This document shows, in pieces, positions 1-9,118 of a stretch of 64,000 nt of DNA. The stretch spans positions 186,001-250,000 of the forward strand of contig NZ_JAJEWI010000005.1 of the NCBI RefSeq assembly GCF_020687785.1, in the 5' to 3' direction. Made by a program: the position numbers and the translations under genes. The stretch's first letter is position 1, and the number at the start of each line of letters is the position of its first letter. The notes below the pieces were generated by a model. The model did not search any database, had not been told where the DNA came from, and saw nothing but the letters and a program-made list of their open reading frames with translations. Source of the DNA: Sphingopyxis yananensis (GTDB taxonomy: Bacteria; Pseudomonadota; Alphaproteobacteria; Sphingomonadales; Sphingomonadaceae).

Positions 1-1
1 T

Positions 2-352
2 GGTTCGATTGACGGTATGCGTCTGAACCCGTGGGAAACCTATAGCTATCACGCATCCAAGGCGGGAATCTTATATCTGACTAAGCGGTTGGCAGCACGG
101 TTGGTGAGCGACAATATCATTGTCACCGCCATTGCACCGGGGGCATTCCAATCGGACATGAACAAAGCGGCGCGAGACCATGGCGACGCGGTTGCCAAGG
201 GCATACCGACCCGCCGTATTGGTACGCCCGAAGATATGGCCGGCGCGGCCATTTATCTGGCGTCCAACGCGGGCAATTATGTCGTTGGTGAAACCATCGC
301 GGTGGACGGCGGTTTGGTGCATGGAGATTTGAAAAGCAGCATCGACGCCTGA
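2..352 (+). CDS. SDR family oxidoreductase, 3' part only
   Basis: The reading frame is open from the left edge, so only the C-terminal ~116 residues of a short-chain dehydrogenase/reductase are present. The catalytic pair is visible as YSYHASK (YxxxK), followed by the family's IAPGAF segment after the active-site helix, and by the ending that packs the tetramer (PEDMAGAAIYLAS then GETIAVDGG). This C-terminal half is typical of classical SDRs using NAD(P)H. The Rossmann nucleotide-binding glycine motif lies outside the window, so cofactor and substrate cannot be read. The ATG at 17 is internal and not a start. A strong hairpin-plus-T terminator follows about 90 bp after the stop. Confidence 0.9.
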   Translation, partial: GSIDGMRLNPWETYSYHASKAGILYLTKRLAARLVSDNIIVTAIAPGAFQSDMNKAARDHGDAVAKGIPTRRIGTPEDMAGAAIYLASNAGNYVVGETIAVDGGLVHGDLKSSIDA

Positions 353-440
353 CATCAGGGCCTGACATTGACGTTGCACCGGAATTTCCGGTCGATCCTA
401 TCGTCAAAAATGGGGTCAAAACATATAGGCGAAAAACGAG

Positions 441-466
441 CAGGCGGTTTTTTTCCGCCTGTTTTG
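441..466. terminator. Intrinsic terminator between convergent genes
   Basis: CAGGCGG, seven T, CCGCCTG form a 7-bp perfect stem followed by TTTT on the plus strand. On the minus strand the same stem is followed by CTCGTTTTT. It sits between the converging SDR gene and HNH gene and can serve both. Confidence 0.75.
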
Positions 467-504
467 CTTTGCCACCCAAGCAGGGTGCGGGGCGATGCTT
501 CGGT

Positions 505-1071
505 TCAACCCTCCAGCTCGACGTCCCAATAGAGCCAGTCAATCCAGCTTTCGTGCAGATAGTTCGGTGGGAAAGCGCGGCCATTGTCTTGCAATTGCCA
601 GTTGGTAGGGCGCCATGGTTTTTGATAGAGTGGCATATGCGCCTGTTCGGGCGTGCGGCCACCCTTTTTCAAATTGCAGGGCGAACAAGCCGTGGATACA
701 TTTTCCCAACTGGTGACACCGCCCAAGCGGCGCGGGGTGACATGGTCAAAGGTGAGCTCGTGCCCTGACCCGCAATATTGGCAACTGAATTTGTCGCGCA
801 GGAACAGGTTGAACCGCGTGAAAGCGGGATATTGGGATGGTTTTACATATTGTCGTAGCGCGATGACACTGGGTAAGGCCATGGAACGGGTGGGGGAGTG
901 GATTTCCCGTTCGTAATTTTCGACAATGGTGACACGGTCCAGAAACACCGCTTTTATGGCCGTTTGCCAAGGCCATAGGCTGAGTGGGTAGTAGCTGAGC
1001 GGCGTATAGTCCGCATTTAACACTAATGCCGGACAATTGTCCGGATGGCGAGCAAGATCAGGATGGTACAT
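505..1071 (-). CDS. HNH endonuclease family protein
   Basis: A 188-aa protein with an HNH nuclease fold in its second half. The zinc-binding CQYCG (about residue 95) and CSPCN pairs frame the core, with the LTFDHVTPRRLGG segment carrying the DH metal-binding dyad and an Asn in the following helix (SWENVSTAC). The N-terminal part (VLNADYTPLSYYPLSLWPW) is the conserved start of the alphaproteobacterial HNH family that is widely present as a stand-alone chromosomal gene. Such genes are not tied to a restriction methylase and none is seen here. The substrate is unknown. It is transcribed divergently from gluQ across a 180-bp AT-rich gap. Confidence 0.88.
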   Translation of the reverse strand: MYHPDLARHPDNCPALVLNADYTPLSYYPLSLWPWQTAIKAVFLDRVTIVENYEREIHSPTRSMALPSVIALRQYVKPSQYPAFTRFNLFLRDKFSCQYCGSGHELTFDHVTPRRLGGVTSWENVSTACSPCNLKKGGRTPEQAHMPLYQKPWRPTNWQLQDNGRAFPPNYLHESWIDWLYWDVELEG

Positions 1072-1250
1072 GGCTTCGTTACGCAGCCCCCTTTTGTGTT
1101 CGGGCCCTTTGTCGCTTGGGATTGCGTGTCACTGCCATCCCCGCATGACATGATTATTACATGATAAAATGCAAAAGCACGTCAAGTTTTGATATGCTAT
1201 TGAATTCCCGATCAAAGGGATAGGGGAAAATTGCGGATGAATTATTTTTT

Positions 1251-2144
1251 ATGGCATTGATGGTCACACGCTTTGCCCCTAGCCCGACCGGACCTTTGCA
1301 TCTGGGCCATGCCTATTGCGCGGTGGAGGGGCATGAAGCTGCGCGCGGTGCAAGCGGGCGATTTTTGATCCGCATTGATGATATTGATGGCAGCCGGTCA
1401 CGTCCGCAATATGTTGACGCTGCGCTGGATGTTTTGCGTTGGATGGGGTTGGATTGGGATGATGCTCCCATTTTTCAGTCGGCCCATCTTGCGCATTATC
1501 AAGCGGCTTTGGACGAATTACGCGCCAAAGATTTGCTCTATCCTTGTTTTTGTACACGGGCGGATATTACAGCCAGCTTGTCGGCGCCGCATGGGCCATC
1601 CGGCATAATCTATCCCGGTACATGCCGCGACCTGAGCCGTTCCGAGCAGCAGCGCCGCTGTGCATCCGAAGCCCATTGCTGGCGTTTGGACATGGCCAAA
1701 GCCATGTTATGGGTGGCAGCCCATTTCTCCCAAGGCCTGATATGGGAAGAAGCGGGGGACGGGAATATGGCTGGGAAAGGGCCGCAGCGCGCAGAGCCGC
1801 AGACCCATGGTGACATTGTGCTGGCCCGCAAAGATGCGCCCGCTAGCTATCATCTGGCGAGCAGCGTGGATGACGCCGTGATGGGCGTGACCCATGTGAT
1901 ACGCGGGGCGGATTTGCGCCAATCGACGGATGTTCACCGCTTGTTGCAGGCGCTGCTGGGTTGGCCGACGCCCATCTATCATCATCATTTGTTGATTTGT
2001 GGTCCAGATGGACGGCGCTTGGCAAAGCGAAATCAGGCAGCGGCGCTGGAAACATGGCGGCAAGCAGGGCATGATGGCCGCCGCTTGGCTGATCAATTGC
2101 GTCAACATAAGCTGCCTACTGGATATTCATTTCAGAAGGCGTAA
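1251..2144 (+). CDS. gluQ: Glutamyl-Q tRNA(Asp) synthetase
   Basis: A 297-aa truncated class I glutamyl-tRNA synthetase paralog lacking the anticodon-binding domain. This family activates glutamate and attaches it to the queuosine base of tRNA(Asp). The HIGH motif is HLGH within RFAPSPTGPLHLGH near the N-terminus, and the KMSKS counterpart is RLAKR near residue 257. A PCFCTR zinc-type cysteine pair is present at about residue 96. The length matches the family (about 300 versus about 470 for GltX). No good Shine-Dalgarno stands before the first ATG at 1251; the ATG at 1260 (MVTRFAPSP) is an equally possible start. A queuosine-precursor transporter lies about 4 kb downstream, which fits a Q-modification role in this organism. 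Confidence 0.9.
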   Translation: MALMVTRFAPSPTGPLHLGHAYCAVEGHEAARGASGRFLIRIDDIDGSRSRPQYVDAALDVLRWMGLDWDDAPIFQSAHLAHYQAALDELRAKDLLYPCFCTRADITASLSAPHGPSGIIYPGTCRDLSRSEQQRRCASEAHCWRLDMAKAMLWVAAHFSQGLIWEEAGDGNMAGKGPQRAEPQTHGDIVLARKDAPASYHLASSVDDAVMGVTHVIRGADLRQSTDVHRLLQALLGWPTPIYHHHLLICGPDGRRLAKRNQAAALETWRQAGHDGRRLADQLRQHKLPTGYSFQKA

Positions 2145-2153
2145 GGAGGGGTT

Positions 2154-2378
2154 ATGGAAATTTTGCTCATTCTGTTGGTGGTTGCGGCGGCCGGACTGGT
2201 GCTGTTCAGTCTGGGACGCGGCCTATATTATTTTTCGCGTGGGCACCAAGCGGCGGAAAATGGAACGGCAAGCGACAATCTGAAAATGCAAAATCAGATG
2301 ATGTTCGCGCGCATTAAATGGCAGGCCATCACCATCATGCTGTTGGTCGTGATTGGTTTGTTGGCGGCAGGAAATTAA
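2154..2378 (+). CDS. HIG1-like twin transmembrane protein
   Basis: A 74-aa protein with two hydrophobic helices (residues 2-20 and 55-72) joined by a polar loop with QNQMMFARIKWQ. This is the layout of the bacterial HIG1/twin-transmembrane family, whose mitochondrial relatives associate with respiratory supercomplexes; the bacterial role is inferred. The start is well supported by AAGGAGG eight bases upstream. It begins 9 bp after the gluQ stop, so it is probably cotranscribed with gluQ. Confidence 0.8.
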   Translation: MEILLILLVVAAAGLVLFSLGRGLYYFSRGHQAAENGTASDNLKMQNQMMFARIKWQAITIMLLVVIGLLAAGN

Positions 2379-2537
2379 GCTGATTTTGATGGGATTTCAC
2401 GGCATGTGATAACGGCATAGCGACCAGCTATGCTACTCGCTGCTGTGCGGTTGGATGGCGATGACCGTGGATTGCGGCGCAATATGGCTGGTGTCACCGC
2501 GCCACTATAGCGAATGATAGGGAAATAGGGGCCGGCG

Positions 2538-3119
2538 ATGGTCAAGTTGAATAAAATTTATACCCGCACCGGCGACAAGGGGACCACTGGATTGGTGGAT
2601 GGTAGCCGTATTTCCAAAAGTGACGCCCTGATGGCGGCAATTGGTGATGTGGATGAAACCAATAGCGCGATTGGCATGGCCTTGTTGGCGCTGGACGCGG
2701 GCAGTGACGCAGCGCAGATGCTGGCCCGCATTCAAAATGAATTATTCGACTTGGGGGCCGATTTGGCGACGCCCCCAGATGCGGAGCATGGGTTTGAACC
2801 CCAGCCGATGGCGCTGCGCGTCACCGCGTCGCAGGTGGAGCGGTTGGAACAAGAAATTGACGCCATGAATGCCGACCTGCAGCCGCTCAACAGCTTTATT
2901 TTGCCGGGTGGCACGCCAGCGGCCGCCCATTTGCATTTGGCCCGCGCTATTTCGCGCCGTGCGGAACGGGCAGCCGTGGCAGCTGGAACGGATCGGACGC
3001 TGAACCCCATAGCCTTGTCTTATATTAACCGCTTATCCGACCATCTATTTGTGATGACGCGCCATTTAAATGGCGGCGGATTGAGCGACATTTTGTGGAA
3101 ACCGGGCGCAACGCGCTGA
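2538..3119 (+). CDS. Cob(I)alamin adenosyltransferase, PduO type
   Basis: A 193-aa ATP:corrinoid adenosyltransferase of the PduO/MMAB family, which makes adenosylcobalamin for B12-dependent mutases. The N-terminal ATP-binding loop YTRTGDKGTTGL is intact, as are DLGADLATP, the FILPGGTPAAAHLHLAR helix, the RRAERA segment and the terminal LSDHLFVMTR. Length is standard. It precedes a 3-hydroxybutyryl-CoA dehydrogenase by about 100 bp. That pairing of short-chain acyl-CoA and cobalamin genes is common in alphaproteobacteria and suggests it serves methylmalonyl-CoA or ethylmalonyl-CoA mutase. The mutase itself is not in this window. Confidence 0.93.
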   Translation: MVKLNKIYTRTGDKGTTGLVDGSRISKSDALMAAIGDVDETNSAIGMALLALDAGSDAAQMLARIQNELFDLGADLATPPDAEHGFEPQPMALRVTASQVERLEQEIDAMNADLQPLNSFILPGGTPAAAHLHLARAISRRAERAAVAAGTDRTLNPIALSYINRLSDHLFVMTRHLNGGGLSDILWKPGATR

Positions 3120-3219
3120 TGGAATGATATTGAAGGTCAGATAGATAGGCCGATGATGGGATATCATTATTCGGCACATCTGCTTGCGGCCTGCTGTGGT
3201 AAAGATTGAAAGGAAGCAT

Positions 3220-4086
3220 ATGATCGTAGGTGTCATTGGGGCCGGCCAAATGGGCGCAGGCATTGCACAGGTTTCAGCAGCGGCTGGACATGATGTGTTG
3301 CTGGGCGATGTTGATCAGGCCCGTGCCGAAGCGGGCAAAGCGGGCATCGCAAAAGCGTTGGCGCGGTTGGTTAGCAAAGAAAAAATGACGCAGGCCGATG
3401 CTGATGCATTGTTGGGGCGCATTCAACCGGTGGCTGATCACAGCGAATTTGCTCCCGCAGATTTGGTCATTGAAGCGGCTACGGAGCGCGAAGAAATTAA
3501 GCGCGCGATTTTTGCCAGCCTTGCGCCGCATTTGTCGGATACGGCCATTTTGGCGACCAACACCAGTTCGATTCCGATCACGCGCTTGGCGCAAGCATCG
3601 CATGACCCCGCCCGCTTCATTGGCGTGCATTTCTTTAACCCCGTGCCTGTCATGGGATTGATTGAATTGATTCGCGGCTTGGCGACCAGCGATGACACAT
3701 TGGCGAAGGTTGAGGCTTATGGGCGCGGATTGGGCAAGGAAATTGTTCACGCCAATGATGCGCCGGGATTCATCGTTAATCGTGTGCTGATGCCGCTGAT
3801 TAACGAAGCGATTTTTGCGCTGGGTGAAGGTGTGGCGAATGTCGCGGATATTGATACAGGCGCGCGTTTGGGTCTGAACCACCCGATGGGCCCTCTGACC
3901 TTGGCGGACTTTATTGGTCTGGATACTTGCTTGGAAATTTTGCGCGTCCTGCAAAGTGGCACGGGTGATCCCAAGTTCCGTCCGGCACCATTGCTGGTCA
4001 AATATGTCGAGGCGGGCTGGGTCGGCAAGAAAGCGGGCCGTGGCTTTTATGATTGGACGGGCGAAACACCGGTTCCGACACGGTAA
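3220..4086 (+). CDS. 3-hydroxybutyryl-CoA dehydrogenase
   Basis: A 288-aa NAD(P)-dependent 3-hydroxyacyl-CoA dehydrogenase that interconverts acetoacetyl-CoA and 3-hydroxybutyryl-CoA. It starts directly in the Rossmann fold (VIGAGQMGAGIAQ). The family markers NTSSIPITRLA, HFFNPVPVMGLIE (with the catalytic His) and the C-terminal NHPMGPLTLADFIGLD follow in order. I chose the ATG at 3220, preceded by GAAAGGAAG, over an upstream in-frame TTG at 3184, because the glycine loop then lies at the normal distance from the N-terminus. Single-domain length agrees with Hbd/PaaH-type enzymes rather than with multifunctional FadB. Confidence 0.92.
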   Translation: MIVGVIGAGQMGAGIAQVSAAAGHDVLLGDVDQARAEAGKAGIAKALARLVSKEKMTQADADALLGRIQPVADHSEFAPADLVIEAATEREEIKRAIFASLAPHLSDTAILATNTSSIPITRLAQASHDPARFIGVHFFNPVPVMGLIELIRGLATSDDTLAKVEAYGRGLGKEIVHANDAPGFIVNRVLMPLINEAIFALGEGVANVADIDTGARLGLNHPMGPLTLADFIGLDTCLEILRVLQSGTGDPKFRPAPLLVKYVEAGWVGKKAGRGFYDWTGETPVPTR

Positions 4087-4234
4087 AAAATTCACCCGAC
4101 AGGGTGATCGTGAATGGGTTGAACGGGCCGCGCTCTTGCAAAAGGGGGCGGCCTGTTTCTATGTTGCGGGTATCGGGCGGGAACTGGGGGCGCGAGACAA
4201 GAGCGAGCAAATGCACAAGGCAAAGGAACGCATC

Positions 4235-4723
4235 ATGCCCAATATCAAAATATGGTCCTTGGCCGCCGCCATGGTTTGTGGGGTTGGAACCGCGTCCGCT
4301 CAGTCGGGCTCACCGGAAAACTCCACTGTTGAGAATAGCGTGAACAAAGTTACCGAGCCATTTGACGGACGCGAAGTACCCGAAAAATTATTGGCGATTC
4401 AAGACGACCCATATTCTATGGATGGCATGACACGCTGTGCGAATATCATCCAAGAGGTGGAGGAACTAAACGCCGTCTTGGGGCCAGATGTGCATGAGCG
4501 CATAGAGAAAACACGGGATCAAAAGCGTGGGGCGACCGTCGGGCGCGTTGCCAGTAGCTTTGCCGGCTCGATTATTCCATTTCGTAGCTTGATTGGCGAA
4601 GTGACGGGCGCAAATGCGGAACGACGACGCTATGCCGAAGCGGTCTATGCTGGAACAGTGCGGCGTGGTTTTCTGAAAGGCGTTGGTTTGGAGCGCGGCT
4701 GTAAAGCGCCAGCGCGGCCCTGA
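4235..4723 (+). CDS. Secreted protein of unknown function
   Basis: A 162-aa protein with a clear Sec signal peptide (MPNIKIWSLAAAMVCGVG, cleavage after ASAQ). The start at 4235 is supported by AAGGA seven bases upstream and by the signal peptide; an in-frame ATG at 4211 would put eight polar residues before it. The mature part contains DDPYSMDGMTRCANIIQEV, a helix-forming middle, the small-residue stretch SSFAGSIIPFRSLIGEVTGA that could insert in a membrane, and two cysteines (about residues 68 and 155) that could form a disulfide. I do not recognise the family. It is followed by a stem-loop separating it from the convergent nucleoside transporter. Confidence 0.75.
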   Translation: MPNIKIWSLAAAMVCGVGTASAQSGSPENSTVENSVNKVTEPFDGREVPEKLLAIQDDPYSMDGMTRCANIIQEVEELNAVLGPDVHERIEKTRDQKRGATVGRVASSFAGSIIPFRSLIGEVTGANAERRRYAEAVYAGTVRRGFLKGVGLERGCKAPARP

Positions 4724-4742
4724 TTGGCACTTGGACGTATCT

Positions 4743-4763
4743 GCGGCCCCATAAGGGGGCCGC
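4743..4763. other. Stem-loop between convergent genes
   Basis: GCGGCCCC and GGGGCCGC form a perfect 8-bp stem around ATAAG. There is no clear T-run on either side, so termination is possible but not demonstrated by sequence. Confidence 0.45.
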
Positions 4764-4790
4764 AAGACAGAATTTGTGATATGATGCGGT

Positions 4791-6032
4791 TCAGACCAAA
4801 CCCAGCATCAAGCCCGCCAAGGCCGCCGACATGAGGTTGGACAGGCTGCCAGCTAGCAAGGCTTTCAGGCCCAGTTTCGCAATGATCGGGCGCTGATTGG
4901 GCGCAAGGCTGCCCGTCACCGCCATTTGGATGGCGATCGACGAGAAATTCGCAAAGCCGCACAGGGCAAAAGTTGCGATCGCAATGGATGAGGCGGATAA
5001 ATCGCCCTGAATCTTGCCCAAATCAATAAAGGCGACAAATTCGTTCAGCACCACCTTGGTGCCGAAAAGGCCGCCGACTGCGCCGCTTTCTGCCCATGGC
5101 ACGCCCATCAGCCACATGATCGGGGCAAAAATCGACCCAATGATCGATTGGAAGCTGAGATCGTTGAACCCAATCATGCTGCCTGCACCAGCCAGCAAGC
5201 CATTGGCCAAAGCCACCAAGGCAACAAAAGCTAGCACCATCGCGCCAACCGCGACGGCCAATTTGACGCCCGTTTGCGCCCCTTGAGCAGCGGCCATAAT
5301 GATATTGGCGGGCTTTTCTTCGTCATGGGTGGCGTCTGGCATGATGATCGGTTCCGCGCCCAAATCCTTGGGGTCGTCTGGCATCATGATTTTGGCCATT
5401 AAAATGCCGCCAGGAGCCGACATAAAGCTAGCAGCGAGCAGATAGGGCAGCAATTGCGCGCCAATCATGCTGGCATAAGCACCCAAAATCGTGCCCGCAA
5501 CACCGGCCATGCCGACCGTCATAAGGGTGAATAGCTGTGGCGGCGTTAGGCTGGCCAAATAGGGGCGAACAACCAGCGGTGATTCGCTTTGCCCAACAAA
5601 GATATTGGCAGCGGCGCCGAGGCTTTCTACCTTGGTGATGCCGGTCAATTTCTGAATTGCGCCGCCAACCCATTTGATGATGAATTGCATCACGCCCAAA
5701 TAATAGAGCACGGAAATAAGCGAAGCAAAGAAGATGATGACGGGCAGGGCGGCGATAGCGAAGCTGTTCCCGCCCATTTCTGGACCAGCCAGCGGCCCAA
5801 AAATAAAGTCCGTCCCCGCCTTCGCATAGCCTAGCAGGTTGGACACGCCGTTGGACATGCCTTGAATCAAGGCGCGGCCCCATGGCGTTCCCACCACCAG
5901 CAACGCAAAGCCAGCCTGCATCAAAAAGGCAGGGACAACAATGCGCAGACGGATCCAGCGACGATTTGAAGAAAATAATAGGGCAATAGCCAGCAATGTG
6001 ACGATGCCAAGCAAGCCTATAAGGCGTTCCAT
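4791..6032 (-). CDS. NupC/CNT-family nucleoside transporter
   Basis: A 413-aa inner-membrane concentrative nucleoside transporter. The order of markers matches the CNT family: VFG-type stretch FASLISVLYYLGVM, then the GQSESPLVVRPYLASLTPPQLF nucleoside-site loop, PGGILMAKI, and the second half SAPGG / LNEFVAFIDLG / ALCGFANFSSIAIQ. These substrates enter with H+ or Na+. I chose the ATG at 6032 (MERLIGLLG) because the 35 upstream in-frame residues are polar and lack a ribosome site. It is divergent from a queuosine-precursor transporter across about 260 bp, which raises the possibility that both are salvage uptake systems. Confidence 0.9.
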   Translation of the reverse strand: MERLIGLLGIVTLLAIALLFSSNRRWIRLRIVVPAFLMQAGFALLVVGTPWGRALIQGMSNGVSNLLGYAKAGTDFIFGPLAGPEMGGNSFAIAALPVIIFFASLISVLYYLGVMQFIIKWVGGAIQKLTGITKVESLGAAANIFVGQSESPLVVRPYLASLTPPQLFTLMTVGMAGVAGTILGAYASMIGAQLLPYLLAASFMSAPGGILMAKIMMPDDPKDLGAEPIIMPDATHDEEKPANIIMAAAQGAQTGVKLAVAVGAMVLAFVALVALANGLLAGAGSMIGFNDLSFQSIIGSIFAPIMWLMGVPWAESGAVGGLFGTKVVLNEFVAFIDLGKIQGDLSASSIAIATFALCGFANFSSIAIQMAVTGSLAPNQRPIIAKLGLKALLAGSLSNLMSAALAGLMLGLV

Positions 6033-6292
6033 GGGTATGGGCTTCCCCGCGAATGTGAATCGCGTCTCTCTAACCAGACAAGCGTGGTTGGCAAGGAAAA
6101 GGCGATGAAATGGATGCTGAAAGCAAATGAAAAACAATTTTCTATAGCGAGTTCTTTTATTTCAATCACGCGAAATCGACGGTCCCTGCTGTCCTTTGAA
6201 AATATTGTGGCCACGACCCCGCCCCATGCAAATTGACATGCACATTCTGCACCCGTCTTTTCACACAGCATAAAAGGGACTATCGGGCTTCG

Positions 6293-6964
6293 ATGACTGA
6301 CAATGTTTCGACGGCGCTGCCGCGCACGCTGACCCCCTCGCTATTCATGTTTTCGATCATCTATGGTGGGATGGTCGTGCTGGCTGGGGTGCTGGGCAAC
6401 AAACAAGTGGCCTTGGGTGGGTCGCTGGCGGTGGAAGCTGGGATCTTCTCGTTTCTGATTTTGGTGACATTGTCGAGTGCGGTTGCCGAAATTCATGGAC
6501 AAAGCACGGCCAATAAGTTGGTGTTGTGGGGCTTTGTCCCGCTGGTGATGTCCATTGCCTTTACATCGTTGGTGTTGGCGCTGCCCGCCGCATCAAAAAT
6601 GGACCCTGAGCGGTTGGCGGCGTTTGAAATGGTGCTGGGGCAAAGTCCCCGGTTGATGGCCGCTGGCATTATTGCTTATGGGACGTCGCAATTTTTGAAC
6701 GTGACGATTTTCAGCAAATTGCGCGCGATTAAGGGCGCTGGTGCCGTGGGGTTGGCAGTTGGCGGCGCGATTGCCAGCGCGCTGAGCCAGATTGTCGATA
6801 CAATTTTGTTCGTGACCGTTGCTTTTTACGGCGTCTTCCCCATTGGCGGGTTGATGGGCGGCCAAATGATTGCAAAAATTCTGTTATCTATTGTGGTAAT
6901 TCCATTTGTCATTACTGGCTTTGTCGCGCTTGGCCGTCATCTTGATACAAAGAAGGTCGCATGA
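6293..6964 (+). CDS. Queuosine precursor transporter (YhhQ/VUT family)
   Basis: A 223-aa membrane protein with six to seven predicted helices. [20 protein letters not shown] and the later [17 protein letters not shown] and [17 protein letters not shown] segments are the hallmarks of the vitamin-uptake-like transporter family that imports preQ0/preQ1. I placed the start at 6293; 20 upstream codons in frame look non-coding. I saw no preQ1 riboswitch in the 260-bp leader. It overlaps argB by 4 bp (ATGA), heading an overlapped operon that runs to marC. gluQ upstream in the window also acts on queuosine. Confidence 0.87.
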   Translation: MTDNVSTALPRTLTPSLFMFSIIYGGMVVLAGVLGNKQVALGGSLAVEAGIFSFLILVTLSSAVAEIHGQSTANKLVLWGFVPLVMSIAFTSLVLALPAASKMDPERLAAFEMVLGQSPRLMAAGIIAYGTSQFLNVTIFSKLRAIKGAGAVGLAVGGAIASALSQIVDTILFVTVAFYGVFPIGGLMGGQMIAKILLSIVVIPFVITGFVALGRHLDTKKVA

Positions 6965-7869
6965 ACCAGACACAGGACCCGTCGAAAATGGCTGATCTCC
7001 TCGCGAAAGCGGAAACATTGGTAGAGGCCTTGCCTTATTTGCAGCGCTATGCAGGTGAAACCTTTGTGATCAAATATGGTGGTCACGCGATGGGTGACCC
7101 CGAAGCACAGCGTGATTTCGCCGAAGATGTGGTGTTGCTGAAGGCTGTCGGCATCAATCCGGTGGTCGTGCATGGCGGCGGCCCGCAAATTGGCCGCATG
7201 TTGAAGCAATTGGGGATTGAGTCGACCTTTGTGGGCGGCTTGCGCGTCACCGATGCCGCCACCGCCGAGATTGCGGAAATGGTCTTGGCAGGCAAAATTA
7301 ACAAGGAAATCGTCAGTTGGATTTCCGGTCTTGGTGGCCGCGCGGTGGGTATTTCGGGCAAGGACGCCAATTTGGTCACCGCCCAAAAGGTTCAGCGGAC
7401 CGAAGCAGACCCCAATAGCGGCATCGAACGTCATGTCGATTTGGGCTTTGTTGGCGAACCAGTGTCGGTGGATGCGACGATTTTGCGCAATCTGGCCAGC
7501 AATAATTTCATCCCCATCGTGGCGCCCGTCGCCTTGGGCGTGGATGGGGCGACTTATAATATCAATGCCGACACAATGGCGGGCGCGATTGCTGGCGCGT
7601 TGGGCGCGAAGCGTTTCTTTTTGCTGACCGATGTAGCCGGAGTTTTGGACAAAGACCGCAATTTGCTGACGGATTTGGACCAGAATTTGATCGCTGCGCT
7701 GAAGGCGGACGAAACGATTACAGGCGGTATGATTCCCAAGGTGGATACTTGTATCGATGCCGTTAACAACGGTGTCGAAGCGGCGGTGATTTTGGATGGC
7801 CGCATTCCCCATGCGATGCTGTTGGAAATTTTCACAGCACGGGGTGCAGGAACGCTGATTCACCGCTAA
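6961..7869 (+). CDS. argB: Acetylglutamate kinase
   Basis: A 302-aa amino acid kinase that phosphorylates N-acetylglutamate in the second step of arginine biosynthesis. The ATP/phosphate lysine is in [12 protein letters not shown], the substrate loop is [13 protein letters not shown], and the C-terminal half carries [24 protein letters not shown] and [19 protein letters not shown] ~30-residue N-terminal extension ahead of the kinase core is usual for arginine-inhibited ArgB enzymes, so feedback control by arginine is likely. It overlaps the upstream transporter by 4 bp and is translationally coupled to it. Confidence 0.96.
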   Translation: MNQTQDPSKMADLLAKAETLVEALPYLQRYAGETFVIKYGGHAMGDPEAQRDFAEDVVLLKAVGINPVVVHGGGPQIGRMLKQLGIESTFVGGLRVTDAATAEIAEMVLAGKINKEIVSWISGLGGRAVGISGKDANLVTAQKVQRTEADPNSGIERHVDLGFVGEPVSVDATILRNLASNNFIPIVAPVALGVDGATYNINADTMAGAIAGALGAKRFFLLTDVAGVLDKDRNLLTDLDQNLIAALKADETITGGMIPKVDTCIDAVNNGVEAAVILDGRIPHAMLLEIFTARGAGTLIHR

Positions 7870-7904
7870 GATAAGCTCCACTCTCGGTTGTACGGAGATA
7901 GGTT

Positions 7905-8213
7905 TTGCTTCTTATGCTCATCCAGATCGTCGACATATTGTTGACGGTCCTTTGGTGGTTCATCGTCGCACAGGCGATTATGTCGTGGTTGTTCGCGTTT
8001 AACGTCATCAACACGCACAGCGAAATTGTTTCGCAAATCTGGACGGTGCTGGACCGCATCACCGAGCCGCTTTATCGTCCGTTCCGTCGCTTTATGCCGG
8101 ATTTCGGCGGGTTGGATTTGACGCCAATGCTGGTGTTGATTCTGATCATCATCATTCAAGGCCCGATATTGTCATATTTGGCCCGCTTTGCTTACTCTAA
8201 CGGACTTGCGTAA
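7905..8213 (+). CDS. YggT family membrane protein
   Basis: A 102-aa protein with two hydrophobic helices (near residues 3-28 and 72-98) flanking the conserved [33 protein letters not shown] loop of the YggT family. The family's role is unclear; relatives have been linked to envelope organisation and osmotic tolerance. The start is ambiguous. A GGAG at 7894-7897 is ideally spaced from the TTG at 7905 (seven bases) but too far from the ATG at 7914, so a TTG start is favoured. The stop codon shares its last base with the folD start. Confidence 0.85.
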   Translation: MLLMLIQIVDILLTVLWWFIVAQAIMSWLFAFNVINTHSEIVSQIWTVLDRITEPLYRPFRRFMPDFGGLDLTPMLVLILIIIIQGPILSYLARFAYSNGLA

Positions 8214-9118
8214 TGACCACCCCACAAAATGCCGCCGTGATCGATGGAAAAGCCTTTGCTGCTGGGCTTCGCGCCCGCATTGCCGAGGCTGTTCCTGCGT
8301 TTCAGTCTGCGGTGGGCCGCGCACCTGGATTGGCGGTTGTTTTGGTGGGGGATGACCCAGCCAGCGCGGTCTATGTGGGGTCCAAGGGCAAGGCCACGGT
8401 CGCTGCGGGCATGGCAAGTTTCGAATATCGCTTGCCGGCCGATGCGGCGCAGGCCGATGTCGAACAGTTGTTGGAACGGTTAAATGCGGATGACACTGTG
8501 GACGGCATTTTGCTGCAATTGCCGCTGCCCGCGCATTTGGATGAACAAGCCGCCGTGTCGACGATTAATCCTGACAAGGATGTGGACGGTTTGACGCCGG
8601 TCAGCGCGGGGCGTTTGGCCTTGGGGCTGGACGGGTTGGTGCCTTGCACGCCTTATGGCTGCTTGTTGTTGTTGCAAGACCAACTCGGCGATTTGTCCGG
8701 TAAAGAAGCGATTGTGGTTGGCCGTTCGATCTTGGTGGGCAAGCCGATGGGACAATTGTTGCTGGGGGCAAACTGCACCGTGACCATGGCGCACAGCCGC
8801 ACGCGCGATTTGCCCGAAAAAGTGCGTGCCGCCGATATTGTGGTGGCCGCCGTTGGCCGCGCCGAAATGGTCAAGAAGGAATGGATCAAGCCGGGCGCGG
8901 TGGTGATTGACGTTGGCATCAACCGACTGGCCCCACGGGATGGCGAGTCCAAAGGGCGTTTGGTTGGGGACGTGGATTATATCGGTGTCGCCGAAGTGGC
9001 GGGGGCGGTGACGCCTGTGCCAGGCGGCGTGGGTCCGATGACCATCGCTTGTTTGCTGCGCAATACATTGGTCGCGGCCTATCGCCGCGCGGGGTTGGTC
9101 GGACCAAAGGGGTTTTGA
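8213..9118 (+). CDS. folD: Bifunctional methylenetetrahydrofolate dehydrogenase/cyclohydrolase
   Basis: A 301-aa FolD that converts methylene-THF to formyl-THF for purine and formyl-methionine synthesis. The catalytic lysine lies in YVGSKGKA, the substrate loop is [10 protein letters not shown], and NADP binding uses [16 protein letters not shown]. The C-terminal [15 protein letters not shown] is intact. The start overlaps the yggT stop by one base, and the folD stop overlaps the next start by one base, which implies translational coupling within the argB-marC operon. Confidence 0.96.
   Translation: MTTPQNAAVIDGKAFAAGLRARIAEAVPAFQSAVGRAPGLAVVLVGDDPASAVYVGSKGKATVAAGMASFEYRLPADAAQADVEQLLERLNADDTVDGILLQLPLPAHLDEQAAVSTINPDKDVDGLTPVSAGRLALGLDGLVPCTPYGCLLLLQDQLGDLSGKEAIVVGRSILVGKPMGQLLLGANCTVTMAHSRTRDLPEKVRAADIVVAAVGRAEMVKKEWIKPGAVVIDVGINRLAPRDGESKGRLVGDVDYIGVAEVAGAVTPVPGGVGPMTIACLLRNTLVAAYRRAGLVGPKGF

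Noticed and set aside
505-1071. HNH protein as a restriction or homing endonuclease
   Set aside because: No methylase, intron or intein context; the sequence matches the solitary alphaproteobacterial HNH family.
6141-6292. preQ1 riboswitch before the queuosine-precursor transporter
   Set aside because: I looked for the compact pseudoknot with an A-rich tail and did not find it; the CCCGTC...AAAAGGG stretch does not match well.
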